This document shows, one piece after another, positions 1-6,831 of a stretch of 14,709 bases of DNA. Under the pieces are notes generated by a model. It had not been told where the DNA came from. It did not search any database and saw only the letters and a list, made by a program, of their open reading frames with translations. Every line of letters begins with the position of its first letter. Position 1 is the first letter of the stretch. Location: positions 1-14,709 of the forward strand of contig JARICB010000338.1 of assembly GCA_029264225.1 (NCBI GenBank). The letters are read 5' to 3'. Source of the stretch: Nocardioides sp. (GTDB lineage Bacteria > Actinomycetota > Actinomycetes > Propionibacteriales > Nocardioidaceae). The translations under genes and the position numbers were made by a program.

Positions 1-10
1 AGTGCTGTTC

Positions 11-568
11 ATGAAGACAACACGAATCCTCACCCTGACCGGCGCATCCCTCTCGCTTGTTCTGGTTCCTTCTCTGGCCAGCGCGATGATGCCGACTGCA
101 GAGATCAACCCCTGGCCGAGTCTCGAATCAGGACCGTCGGTGCTGCAGGTCCGAGACGTCCTGAGCAATGGCAGCGACCGGCTCAGCCAACTCAACCAGG
201 TCTACACAGATTGCCTCATCGAGGCCGGGGCGCCCACGATTGACCCGAACTCGGATTCGCGGCCGGTCCCAGCGGCAAACCTCTCGACGGCCCACAAAGT
301 CGCACTGGCCTGGCCGCCGCCCGCCGGCGTGCGGCAGGCGTGCGCTGACCTCGAACCGGTCAACCCGCCAATCCTGGGGGCGGCCACCAATTCGAACTTC
401 TCCGCCCAGGCTCGCTCCTATGTCACCTGTCTCCAGAGTCACGGCGCATGGGTACGTCTCCTCAACGAGGAGATCCTCGACTGGACCTACCGCGCCGACC
501 ACAAGGTGCCTGACGACATCGGCGAGATTGATGACGCTTGCCTGGTCACCACCTTCGGGACCGATTGA
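11..568 (+). CDS. Small exported protein with two cysteine-pair modules, function unknown
   Basis: Not recognised as a named family. From the ATG at 11 the protein is 185 aa and begins with a clear signal peptide: a basic start (MKTTR), a hydrophobic core, then a small-residue cleavage site near SLASA (residues 21-25). The mature part has exactly four cysteines, C68, C111, C140 and C177. They form two similar modules in which a CL..xG segment (YTDCLIEAG, YVTCLQSHG) is followed about 40 residues later by an AC segment (RQACADL, DDACLVT). I infer two disulphides outside the membrane; this spacing resembles many small actinobacterial exported proteins. An in-frame GTG at 2 is an alternative start, and no stop precedes it, so the true start may lie outside the window. 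The response regulator gene starts 24 nt after its stop, so an operon with the two-component system is likely and a sensory accessory role is possible. Confidence 0.7.
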   Translation: MKTTRILTLTGASLSLVLVPSLASAMMPTAEINPWPSLESGPSVLQVRDVLSNGSDRLSQLNQVYTDCLIEAGAPTIDPNSDSRPVPAANLSTAHKVALAWPPPAGVRQACADLEPVNPPILGAATNSNFSAQARSYVTCLQSHGAWVRLLNEEILDWTYRADHKVPDDIGEIDDACLVTTFGTD

Positions 569-592
569 GTCTCCCCTGGCAGACTCGCCCGA

Positions 593-1276
593 ATGGCACG
601 CATCCTGGTCGCCGAAGACGACCCAAAGCAGGCCGAGTTGATCCGCCGGTACGCCGTCGCGGAGGGGCATGTGGTCACGGTCGTCGGTGACGGCAGCGCG
701 GCGGTGCAGGCCGTCCGACTGAACGTTCCAGATCTTCTGATTCTGGACGTCATGCTGCCGTCACTGGACGGCCATGACGTGTGCCGTCTACTCCGGGCAG
801 CGCCCGAGTCAGCGGCACTGCCGATCCTGATGCTGACCGCCAGGGCCAGCGAGGACGACCTACTGCGAGGGCTCGACCTCGGTGCAGATGACTATCTGAC
901 CAAGCCCTACAGCCCACGGGAGCTCATGGCCCGAGGTCGAGCCGTGCTCCGCCGCAGCGGGGCCACGAACATCGAAGCCGCCCGGCCACCCGTAGCGGTG
1001 GGGGATCTCATCGTGTCCCCCGCCAGCCACGAGACGACCTTCCGGGGCGTGAGCGTGGACTGCACGCCTGGAGAGTTCGCGCTCCTGGATCTGCTGGTCT
1101 CCGAACCAGGCCGGGTCTTCAGCCGCGACCAGCTGCTTCGCCACCTGCATGGCACCGAGGACTTCGTCTCACGGCGCACTGTCGACGTACACATCGCCAA
1201 TCTTCGCAAGAAGTTCGACCCAGCCCTCGTCCGCACCGTCTACGGCGTCGGCTATGCATTCGCCGTAGCCACATGA
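593..1276 (+). CDS. OmpR/PhoB-type two-component response regulator
   Basis: 227 aa, full length for the OmpR family. The N-terminal receiver domain (residues 1-120) shows the acidic pocket E8/D9/D10, the phosphoacceptor D52 in LILDVMLP, the switch residue T82 in MLTAR, and K104 in YLTKPYSPREL. A winged-helix DNA-binding domain follows (about 130-225): TPGEFALLDLL, the recognition region SRDQLLRHLHG, and the typical ending VDVHIANLRKKF...VRTVYGVGYAF. It should be phosphorylated by the kinase encoded next and act as a transcription factor in the cytoplasm. Its stop overlaps the kinase start as ATGA, which implies translational coupling. I see no clear Shine-Dalgarno sequence before this ATG. 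The target genes cannot be read from the sequence; the upstream exported-protein gene and the operon itself are the obvious candidates. Confidence 0.95.
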   Translation: MARILVAEDDPKQAELIRRYAVAEGHVVTVVGDGSAAVQAVRLNVPDLLILDVMLPSLDGHDVCRLLRAAPESAALPILMLTARASEDDLLRGLDLGADDYLTKPYSPRELMARGRAVLRRSGATNIEAARPPVAVGDLIVSPASHETTFRGVSVDCTPGEFALLDLLVSEPGRVFSRDQLLRHLHGTEDFVSRRTVDVHIANLRKKFDPALVRTVYGVGYAFAVAT

Positions 1277-2934
1277 GCGGAGCCGACGCTGTGGCGCGGG
1301 TGCCGTGGCAGCACAGCCTCGTAGTACGACTATTCGCTCTTGGTGCACTGGTCGCACTGGTCGCGGTCGTGGCAGCCACCTGGGCCACGGTGCGAGTCAC
1401 CACTGTTGCGGTGCAGCAGGAGCAGCAGGAGTCACTGCACGCCGAAGCGCAAACCTACGACGCACTGATCGGGTTCGCCGCAACCCACCACTCGTGGTCC
1501 GGGGCTCAGACGCTTGTCGAACGGCTGGCCCGCGATCACGACGGCGACGTGATCATTACCGACAACGCTGGTCGAGTACTGCTCTCGTCCGGTGACATCA
1601 CCCAGTCGCTGTCCCCCGATGGCGCCCGGGCGCGCCTCGACCCGCTCAACGTCGAGACCGCACTATCGCGATCGTTCGACCGAGGGCCGCGCGAGCAGCC
1701 CCCCGCTCGACCGGTTCCCTGCGGGGCACAAGAGTGCTCTTCCGACGTCGTGTCACCCACGCTCAGCTTGGATCCGCGCGTGCAGGGACCGTTGGTGGAC
1801 GACCTGATCGCTAGCCCGCTGCGTGCGCAGGTCAATCGATGCTTGACCCAGGTAGGCCTGGCACCGATCAGTCGTCTGACGGTGGATCTGGACGTCGTGG
1901 TCGCCTACCCCGAGCGCCGGAGCACCGTTGCCGGCTGTCTCGATGGGGCATTGCGCACCGTACTTTCTCCGAACGTGGCACCGCCAGCACTGCTCCACCT
2001 CACCGGGAGGGGGTCCCACGCCAGCGTGTTCTGGGACCTGTCTGGTCGCAACCGGACCCGGATTGCGCTGCTTGCTGGCGGGGTCCTGGTCGTGACCCTG
2101 GTCCTGTCGGCACTCCTAGCTGCCACCATCGCGGGCCCATTGCGCCGGATGGCCGCGACCGCCCTTCGCGCCGGAGACGGCGACCTCACCGTCCGAGTCC
2201 CCGAAAGCCGCCGAGACGAGGTCGGACAGGTTGCTCACGCCTTCAACAGAATGGCGGACCGTCGCCAAGTACTCGAGGAGGCCCGGCTACGGATGGTCAG
2301 CGACGTGTCGCACGAGCTGCGCACGCCTCTTGCCAATGTCCGCGGCTGGATAGAGGCCGCCCAGGATGGCGTAGTGCCCGCGGACCGGCAACTGCTCGTC
2401 ATCTTGCACGAGGAGAGCCTGCACTTGCAGGCACTGGTCGAAGATCTGCACGACCTCTCGCTGGGGGACGCCGGAGAACTGCGCCTGGAACGGCAGACGA
2501 TCGAGCTCCCCGACTTTCTCGATCAGGTTGCCACCTCGTTCCGGGCTACCGCCGGGGCCGTCCTGAACGTGTCGGTCGACCCGGGCGCCCAGATTGTGGC
2601 CGACCCGGTGCGCATGCGTCAGGCCATCGGCAACCTGGTTGCCAACGCGCTACGGCACACACCGGCGGGAGGCCGGGTGACGCTTCGGGGGGCACCCGAG
2701 ACCATCGTCATCACCGACACCGGCGAGGGCATCTCAGACGATGAGCTGCCGTTCGTCTTCGACAGGTTCCGCCGGGTGGATCCCTCACGCTCCCGCGCGA
2801 GCGGAGGCAGCGGACTGGGCCTAGCCATCGTCCGTCAGATCGTTGAAGCCCATGGCGGCCGGGTCACCGTCGCGAGCGCTCCCGACAAGGGGACCATCGT
2901 GACGGTGCGCCTACCCACCAGCCCTCTCACCTGA
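1273..2934 (+). CDS. Membrane sensor histidine kinase (HAMP, HisKA, HATPase)
   Basis: 553 aa. One membrane helix lies at about residues 14-38 and a second at about 264-288, enclosing a sensor domain of roughly 220 residues outside the membrane. HAMP follows (about 289-340, with AGDGDLTVRVPESRRDEVGQV). The HisKA box has the phosphoacceptor H347 in VSHELRTPLANVRGW. The ATPase domain shows the N box (N454, N458 in GNLVANALRHTP), G1 (DTGEGI from D482), the F box (FDRFRRVD) and G2 (GGSGLGLAI, 511-519). All catalytic elements are present. The sensor domain holds cysteines at 150, 155, 190 and 222. The segment CLTQVGLAP...GCLDGAL resembles the cysteine modules of the exported protein at the start of this operon, so both may see the same partner or form a redox or ligand-sensing pair (inference). 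BaeS/MtrB-like in layout; the ligand is unknown. The end overlaps the opposite-strand hydrolase gene by 24 bp. Confidence 0.95.
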   Translation: MSGADAVARVPWQHSLVVRLFALGALVALVAVVAATWATVRVTTVAVQQEQQESLHAEAQTYDALIGFAATHHSWSGAQTLVERLARDHDGDVIITDNAGRVLLSSGDITQSLSPDGARARLDPLNVETALSRSFDRGPREQPPARPVPCGAQECSSDVVSPTLSLDPRVQGPLVDDLIASPLRAQVNRCLTQVGLAPISRLTVDLDVVVAYPERRSTVAGCLDGALRTVLSPNVAPPALLHLTGRGSHASVFWDLSGRNRTRIALLAGGVLVVTLVLSALLAATIAGPLRRMAATALRAGDGDLTVRVPESRRDEVGQVAHAFNRMADRRQVLEEARLRMVSDVSHELRTPLANVRGWIEAAQDGVVPADRQLLVILHEESLHLQALVEDLHDLSLGDAGELRLERQTIELPDFLDQVATSFRATAGAVLNVSVDPGAQIVADPVRMRQAIGNLVANALRHTPAGGRVTLRGAPETIVITDTGEGISDDELPFVFDRFRRVDPSRSRASGGSGLGLAIVRQIVEAHGGRVTVASAPDKGTIVTVRLPTSPLT

Positions 2935-4086
2935 GCACGGCGAGGCAGGAGAGCCGAGCGTCGTGTCCGGTTCGCGCCCATCTCGTACTGGGCGGACGAC
3001 CCTGACCGTCGACCGCACTCCCTGCGAGCAGCTCTCCCCCAGCAAGAGTGGCGTCTGGCCGAGGTCGTCGAGCAGGAAGCGTCGGTAGAAGGCCGTCGCG
3101 TAGTCCGTCAGGGCGCCCCGTTGGCTGCCGGGTCGCAACTCTCGACCCGCACAGGTGCTGTCGTCCTCACCGAGGTGCGCCGGCGGAGTCCACCGCCGGT
3201 TGTAGTAGTTGTGATTGGCGTCGGGAAACGACACCGAGTAGGCGGGCCGATGCGTACGCCCCTGCACGTCGTCCAAGTACTCCTGGCCCTGCTCTGCGAC
3301 CGCCCCGTCACATCCACCCGTGACGATCGCCACCGGAACCCGCGTCACCAGGGTGTCGCGATTCCCGCGGCCGGGTTCATCGAACTTGACTGGGGCGACG
3401 CCTAGGACTGCTCGGACGCGCACGCCGCTCGGCCACTCGTCGCGGTGATGATCTGATGCCTGCCACATCACCGCCTTGCCGCCCCGCGAATGTCCCATCG
3501 TGCCGACCCGTTGCATGTCGAGGCGCCCGACGAGATCCGGCAGTTGCTCCACCAATCGGCCACGACCGCGTGAGAGGTGCTTAAGTGCGGCCAGGTTGCG
3601 GTTCAGCAGCCGTGCCCGGTCACCGTAGTCGAACGACGTCATGTTGATGGCGTCCATGCTGACCGAGACGACCACCAACCCCTGACGAGCCAGCGCCCGC
3701 CCGAGGTAGTCGTACCCCCGGAAACTCGGAAAGGCACGACCCTTGTCACAGGGCCAAGTCGTCGCCCGGGTGTCTGTGCACGCCCACCACGAGCCGTGCA
3801 CCAGGACGACGACGGGAAGACGGCCCTTGAGGCGTTTCGGGTAGTGCACGACCCCACGGAGTTCGCTGACCGTGTTGGACGCGGAATCGGTGAAGGCCAT
3901 ATCCCCGAGGTCGTAGGTCTTCGTCACTACGACTCGTGGCTGCGCTGGGGACTGACGAAGATCGGGGGTGGCACCCGCCACGCCAGGACCCACGAGCCCA
4001 ACGGTGACCAGAGCCGCGACGAGGGCTTTCGTGACAACGTTGAGCCAGCGAAGGGAGCCGACTACTTCCACACCAGACCTGATCAT
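2911..4086 (-). CDS. Secreted alpha/beta hydrolase
   Basis: 391 aa. A signal peptide or N-terminal anchor lies at about residues 17-39 (hydrophobic run ending GPGVAGA). The fold signature is clear: VVVLVHGSWW with H97 at the oxyanion region, the nucleophile elbow GHSRGG with S200, a likely acid D260 in TGGCDG, and the catalytic His H292 in DANHNYYN. This is a serine hydrolase of the dienelactone-hydrolase/chlorophyllase-like part of the superfamily; the substrate (ester, lipid or polyester) cannot be told. Several cysteines (103, 113, 259, 312, 353, 384) could form disulphides outside the cell. The start ATG at 4086 is supported by a TAGGTT box six bases upstream, which suggests a leaderless transcript. 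The gene converges on and overlaps the sensor kinase gene by 24 bp. Confidence 0.88.
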   Translation of the reverse strand: MIRSGVEVVGSLRWLNVVTKALVAALVTVGLVGPGVAGATPDLRQSPAQPRVVVTKTYDLGDMAFTDSASNTVSELRGVVHYPKRLKGRLPVVVLVHGSWWACTDTRATTWPCDKGRAFPSFRGYDYLGRALARQGLVVVSVSMDAINMTSFDYGDRARLLNRNLAALKHLSRGRGRLVEQLPDLVGRLDMQRVGTMGHSRGGKAVMWQASDHHRDEWPSGVRVRAVLGVAPVKFDEPGRGNRDTLVTRVPVAIVTGGCDGAVAEQGQEYLDDVQGRTHRPAYSVSFPDANHNYYNRRWTPPAHLGEDDSTCAGRELRPGSQRGALTDYATAFYRRFLLDDLGQTPLLLGESCSQGVRSTVRVVRPVRDGREPDTTLGSPASPCSGERAGG

Positions 4087-4092
4087 GTGCGA

Positions 4093-4098
4093 AACCTA
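4093..4098 (-). promoter_or_regulatory. Candidate leaderless -10 box of the hydrolase gene
   Basis: Read on the minus strand the hexamer is TAGGTT, followed by six bases (TCGCAC) and then the ATG at 4086. TANNNT plus 6-7 bases to the start codon is the usual layout of leaderless actinobacterial transcripts. No convincing -35 is visible. Transcription start at the ATG is inferred. Confidence 0.5.
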
Positions 4099-4164
4099 GA
4101 AGGTGATTGTCAGCGTGGCGTCAGGATGTCGCCGGCAACTGATCAGGGTTCCCCGCAGGTGACT

Positions 4165-4190
4165 CCCCGGATCTTCTGAAGGATCAGGGG
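4165..4190. other. Short hairpin near the hydrolase promoter
   Basis: CCCC (4165-4168) and GATC (4170-4173) can pair with GATC (4182-4185) and GGGG (4187-4190), with one G-A mismatch and an 8-nt loop. It has no T run and no adjacent gene end, so a terminator role is only a possibility. Confidence 0.3.
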
Positions 4191-4751
4191 ACCATGAACT
4201 CAACCAGCCTTCGTGACGCGCGAAAATCAGCCGTTGCGATGGAATGGGATGTCTGTGGAACGGTGGGCGTCGGCGATGATCGCCTGCGTGCCGCCCGTGG
4301 CCGATCAGCAGCGCCAACAGGGCCTCGGTGACTTCGGTGCCGATGTCCCTGACGCCGAGCCCATCCATCTGCCTGGAGGGGTGTCGGTCTCAGCGTAGGA
4401 GCGGCTCAGCGGCATCGAAAGCGATCGCTCGCCATCACCGGCAACCACACTCTTGAGTAGATAGTTGTAGCCGGCCCCTCTCAGGTCGGGCAGTCTGCAA
4501 ACGACTCGGCCGTAGGGGAATCCTTTAGAAGCCCAGAGTGCAGCGGTTGCGAGAAGGTCTGTCCAGGGCGGTCCGAGCCCGGGCACGTGCCCATGCCAGC
4601 GGTCCTCCGGACGGGACTGCTCAGCGTGGTCGGGGAGTCTCAAAATCCCTCGTACGAGCGTCCTCCTTGCGGGACGTCCGACGATGCGGTTGGCGAGCAA
4701 CAGAGTTGGCGGGAGGATGCGGAGGGGACAGGTCGGGGGCAGGAGGAGCGC

Positions 4752-4962
4752 AGGGTCCGACACGACCGCGTCGACAAGTCCGGCACTGTGAGACTCCGCT
4801 ATACGGAGATCGAAGATCGCCGCCACACCGTCGTCGGACGAACTCACAGGGAACCCAGGTCATCGGCTCGTCCAAGACCCCGACATCAGAGTCATCCGCG
4901 CCATCACCGGAGGATTCCCACGCGACCCCACCAGCAATTACCAACCCACGGACCCCGAAATG
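4752..4962 (+). pseudogene. IS481-family transposase, frameshifted C-terminal remnant
   Basis: Two frames together spell the C-terminal end of an IS481-type transposase. The first (codons from 4752) reads RVRHDRVDKSGTVRLRY and then HTVVGRTHREP. The second, one frame over from about 4855, continues PGHRLVQDPDIRVIRAITGG and then DPTSNYQPTDPE. In intact family members I know the same order: RVRxDxIDxxGxVTLR, HHIGxGRTHxGTxV, a DLDIRVxxxxTGE segment, and a DPxRDYQP-like tail. A frameshift near 4850 separates the two parts, and the N-terminal HTH and DDE core are absent upstream. The second frame stays open to the TGA at 5044-5046, inside the tRNA fragment. Family assignment is from memory of conserved motifs; the gene is certainly not functional. 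Confidence 0.65.
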
Positions 4963-5004
4963 ACGAACACCCGGACCGACGTTTCCGTAGGTCTGGATGT
5001 TCGC

Positions 5005-5020
5005 GATGTCCTGAGACATC
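5005..5020. repeat. Perfect short inverted repeat, possible IS481-relic end
   Basis: GATGTC (5005-5010) and GACATC (5015-5020) are perfect inverted arms around CTGA. The site lies just behind the transposase relic and four bases before the CCA end of the tRNA fragment. It may be part of the terminal sequence of the lost IS; this is inference from position. Confidence 0.4.
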
Positions 5021-5024
5021 ACCT

Positions 5025-5061
5025 TGGTAGCGGGGGCAGGATTTGAACCTGCGACCTCTGG
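5025..5061 (-). other. tRNA gene 3'-end fragment, candidate attachment-site scar
   Basis: Read on the minus strand, the parts of a tRNA 3' half occur in exact order: V-loop AGGTC, T stem GCAGG, T loop TTCAAAT, closing stem CCTGC, seven acceptor bases CCCCGCT, discriminator A and encoded CCA. The T stem pairs perfectly. The 5' half is missing: before the V-loop comes CTGGATGTCCAG, which leaves no room for a 7-nt anticodon loop, and no D arm or matching AGCGGGG strand follows. So it is not a functional tRNA. Such displaced 3' ends are what tRNA-targeting integrases leave at the far end of an island. The identity of the tRNA cannot be decided. Confidence 0.7.
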
Positions 5062-5267
5062 ACATCCAGCGCGAGCCGACGCGGGATGCCCAGCGTTTGC
5101 TGGCATGTGAGCAGTCGTGCTCTGACCTGCGCGAACGCTGGACACGACGGTGCTCCCGGGCTCGCGTCTCTTGCTCGGCTTTGACCTGTCAATGCGACTG
5201 TTGCCGTGGTTTCCGGGGCTTAAACGCGGCACGGTTCGAATCTCGACTCGTCCCCAGTGCCGGGACC
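5062..5267. other. Intergenic sequence between the tRNA fragment and the toxin gene
   Basis: No gene is supported. A segment near 5219-5260 contains GGTTCGAATC, which is T-loop-like, but its flanks do not form a T stem. The stretch is the 3' flank of the toxin gene and could contain recombination-site sequence. Confidence 0.4.
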
Positions 5268-5627
5268 TCAGTTTGCTTCGTCGAGCGCGGACCCTGCCTC
5301 GTCGAAGAGGACCTGCAGCGAGAACTTCCACGCCGGCAGGTCTCTCGAGAGCGTTAGCCAGGTGAGCTCGCGGTTGATCTCGTCGTACTGATGGATGATG
5401 AAGTTGCGGTTCGCGACAGCGAGCGCCCACTCGACGCCGCCCGGCGCCAGGACGTCGAGTCGGGACAACCGGTTGGCTGCTTCACCGAGCTTCATCATGA
5501 GCGAGTCCCCCGCCTCCTGGAACAAGGCGTCGCCGAGGTAAGCCTCCTTGCCGCGCCGCACGATCTCGTCGACGCGGCTCAGCCAGGCCTGGATGTGGAG
5601 CAGCTCCTTGGCTGCCTTCAGCTCCAT
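5268..5627 (-). CDS. hepT: HepT-like HEPN ribonuclease toxin (DUF86)
   Basis: 119 aa, normal length for the DUF86/HepT family of all-helical HEPN proteins. The family signature RX4HXY is present as R74, H79 and Y81 in NRNFIIHQYDEINRE. In characterised HepT toxins the Arg and His form the RNase active site at a dimer interface, and the Tyr is the residue modified by AMP transfer from the partner MntA. The start ATG overlaps the stop of the upstream nucleotidyltransferase gene as TGATG, which implies tight translational coupling and antitoxin made first. The pair should act as a type VII toxin-antitoxin module in the cytoplasm. The active-site motif looks intact, so the toxin is probably functional. 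Confidence 0.88.
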   Translation of the reverse strand: MELKAAKELLHIQAWLSRVDEIVRRGKEAYLGDALFQEAGDSLMMKLGEAANRLSRLDVLAPGGVEWALAVANRNFIIHQYDEINRELTWLTLSRDLPAWKFSLQVLFDEAGSALDEAN

Positions 5628-6100
5628 CAGAGCAGCACCGCCTCAAGACGGATGTCGTCGTCCAGTGTGGGCTTCAGGCCCCCGTAGTCGACCAGGTCGA
5701 TCTCGCGGCCGAGCACTTGCTCGATAAGCTGCTTGAACTTGATGAACCCGAATGACGACGTCCCCTCGGGGGACTCGACCAAGAGGTCGATGTCGGAATC
5801 CTGCCGCGCGTCGCCGCGGGCTACCGAACCGAAGACAGCGAGTCGGCTGTACCCCGACTTTTCAGCGAGACGCTTGAGGACCGGCGCAGCGGCCTCGACC
5901 AAGGCCTCGGGGTGGACCCGCACCAGATCTTGCGCCGCCTTCAACTGCTGACTGACCGCGGGCTGGCTCACGCCCAGCGCGGCAGCGATCTCCCGCTGGC
6001 TCATCCCGGTCGCCGCCATCGCCCGAAGCGCCACCACACGTCGAAGCCGCGCCACATCCTCGTCATGTCGCGCGACGCGATACTCGGCCAGGAGCGTCAT
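5627..6100 (-). CDS. mntA: MntA-like nucleotidyltransferase antitoxin with N-terminal HTH
   Basis: 157 aa. A helix-turn-helix occupies residues 31-57 (GMSQREIAAALGVSQPAVSQQL). A minimal nucleotidyltransferase domain follows, with the GSX10DXD signature G91-S92...D103-I-D105 (FGSVARGDARQDSDIDLLVE) and a likely third acidic residue at D135 (REIDLVDYGG). Family knowledge: MntA antitoxins neutralise HepT by adding AMP to its RX4HXY tyrosine. The fused HTH is an extra beyond the plain ~100-aa MntA and suggests that this protein also binds its own promoter. Start: the ATG at 6100 has a TAACGT box exactly six bases upstream. Coupled by TGATG to the toxin gene. Confidence 0.88.
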   Translation of the reverse strand: MTLLAEYRVARHDEDVARLRRVVALRAMAATGMSQREIAAALGVSQPAVSQQLKAAQDLVRVHPEALVEAAAPVLKRLAEKSGYSRLAVFGSVARGDARQDSDIDLLVESPEGTSSFGFIKFKQLIEQVLGREIDLVDYGGLKPTLDDDIRLEAVLL

Positions 6101-6106
6101 AAGGTC

Positions 6107-6112
6107 ACGTTA
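6107..6112 (-). promoter_or_regulatory. Candidate leaderless -10 box of the mntA-hepT operon
   Basis: On the minus strand the hexamer TAACGT is followed by GACCTT and the ATG at 6100, a TANNNT-N6-ATG arrangement. The surrounding bases contain GTGAC twice (GGTGAC and CGTGACC, about 18 bp apart), a possible operator for the fused HTH. No clear -35. Confidence 0.5.
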
Positions 6113-6299
6113 TCATCGCCGTCACCCCGCGAGGTCCGCTCGATCTCGTGCCGCATGACGCCCCTTTCCCGAGTACACATCCGGACGGGTCCAACGGCGA
6201 GCTGCCCGCCGTCATGGCTGGCGCCGTTCCTTCTGGCCAGGCGTTCGTCATTCAGGGTTCGTCTTGCGGGACTCGTTTACCTCTTCCGGCGCACTCACA

Positions 6300-6312
6300 T
6301 GCCGATGAGCGG
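6300..6312 (+). repeat. Intergenic TGCCG repeat, copy D (partial)
   Basis: TGCCGATGAGCGG, identical over 13 bases to 6767-6779. It lies 25 bp before the start of the small gene at 6338. Confidence 0.5.
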
Positions 6313-6337
6313 ACGAGGAGTCCGGCATGCTGGCGTC

Positions 6338-6724
6338 ATGGACAACGCGCAGCTCGTGCTCTCGTTCACCCGCGCGTGGCCGTGGGGGCTTGCCATCGTT
6401 TCGGACCCGAGCTCCCGGTCCGTTTTCCCTGCAAACCTCGACGAGCACGGTGTCGCTGCGACCATCGATGCCGTTGCCATCGGCATACAACATGAGGTGG
6501 ACGGCGAGGCCGTCGCCGAAGTTTGGGTCGGGGAGAAGGTGACCGATCTGCTCTGCATTTACGACGACGAGTTCGTGACCTCGGACGGTGCTGTGATCCT
6601 GACAGTTGCGGACGGTAGTCGGCACGCCTCCGCCGTGGTCGGTGAGGGGGCGCATCGTCTACGGGTTCTTGTCGACCAGGTCGCTTCGCCCGGGTTGATC
6701 CTTTTCGAGTTCAGCGCACCCTGA
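6338..6724 (+). CDS. Hypothetical protein, 128 aa
   Basis: Not recognised. The frame is open much further upstream, but I choose ATG 6338 because the residues before it look like untranslated leader, and because CATGCT-N6-ATG there resembles the TANNNT-N6-start layout of the neighbouring genes (with a weak box). The protein is acidic and soluble, with no signal peptide or membrane segment. Alternating short hydrophobic runs (AAVIL-rich: GAVILTVADG, RLRVLVDQV, PGLILFEF) suggest a small beta-rich domain. Its single cysteine is in LLCIYDDE. It faces away from the mntA-hepT operon across a 237-bp divergent region. Presence among accessory genes would fit an orphan immunity or defence-related protein, but nothing in the sequence proves this. 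Confidence 0.6.
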   Translation: MDNAQLVLSFTRAWPWGLAIVSDPSSRSVFPANLDEHGVAATIDAVAIGIQHEVDGEAVAEVWVGEKVTDLLCIYDDEFVTSDGAVILTVADGSRHASAVVGEGAHRLRVLVDQVASPGLILFEFSAP

Positions 6725-6734
6725 GCCAGCTGTA

Positions 6735-6779
6735 GGTCCGCATCTGCCGCTGACAGTGCGCGGATCTGCCGATGAGCGG
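6735..6779 (+). repeat. Intergenic TGCCG repeat, copy C
   Basis: Two half-units, TCCGCATCTGCCG and CGGATCTGCCGATGAGCGG, with the TGCCG cores 22 bp apart. The second half matches copy D exactly over 13 bases. It lies between two + strand genes, upstream of the 6832 gene. Confidence 0.55.
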
Positions 6780-6819
6780 GCTCAACTGTCCCGCAGCAGC
6801 GTCACCCGTCCCCGGGTCC

Positions 6820-6825
6820 TAGGCT
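6820..6825 (+). promoter_or_regulatory. Candidate leaderless -10 box of the gene at 6832
   Basis: TAGGCT followed by CGCGTC and then the GTG at 6832, the same TANNNT-N6-start layout as other genes of this region; it decides the GTG start. Confidence 0.5.
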
Positions 6826-6831
6826 CGCGTC

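Larger units (their letters stand above)
4087..4751. other. Gene-poor, probably decayed stretch
   Basis: I see no convincing gene here. Minus-strand reading frames exist (for example GTG at 4847 down to 4305, 180 codons, and 4368 down to 4096), but they lack recognisable motifs and start signals. Their third-position GC is lower than in neighbouring genes and they overlap each other in different frames. A fragment such as GTEVTEALLALLIGHG in one frame could be a relic of a former gene, which I cannot name. The stretch contains the hydrolase promoter and one hairpin (4165-4190), and leads into an IS481 transposase relic. It looks like remnant sequence left by mobile-element traffic. Confidence 0.5.

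Noticed and set aside
1839..2744. A 301-codon frame inside the sensor kinase gene
   Set aside because: Arg/Pro/Gly-rich shadow; the kinase frame carries all the motifs.
4305..4847. A 180-codon minus-strand frame starting at a GTG
   Set aside because: No ribosome binding site, no recognisable domain, it overlaps the transposase relic on the other strand, and its codon use is unlike the neighbours; possibly a decayed gene but not supportable.
5219..5260. Possible second tRNA end containing GGTTCGAATC
   Set aside because: The flanking bases cannot form the five-pair T stem and no acceptor pairing is found; at best a degraded piece.
4621..5430. A 269-codon minus-strand frame including AGSNPAPATK
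   Set aside because: That peptide is the well-known false translation of a tRNA 3' end; the frame crosses the tRNA fragment and the toxin gene.
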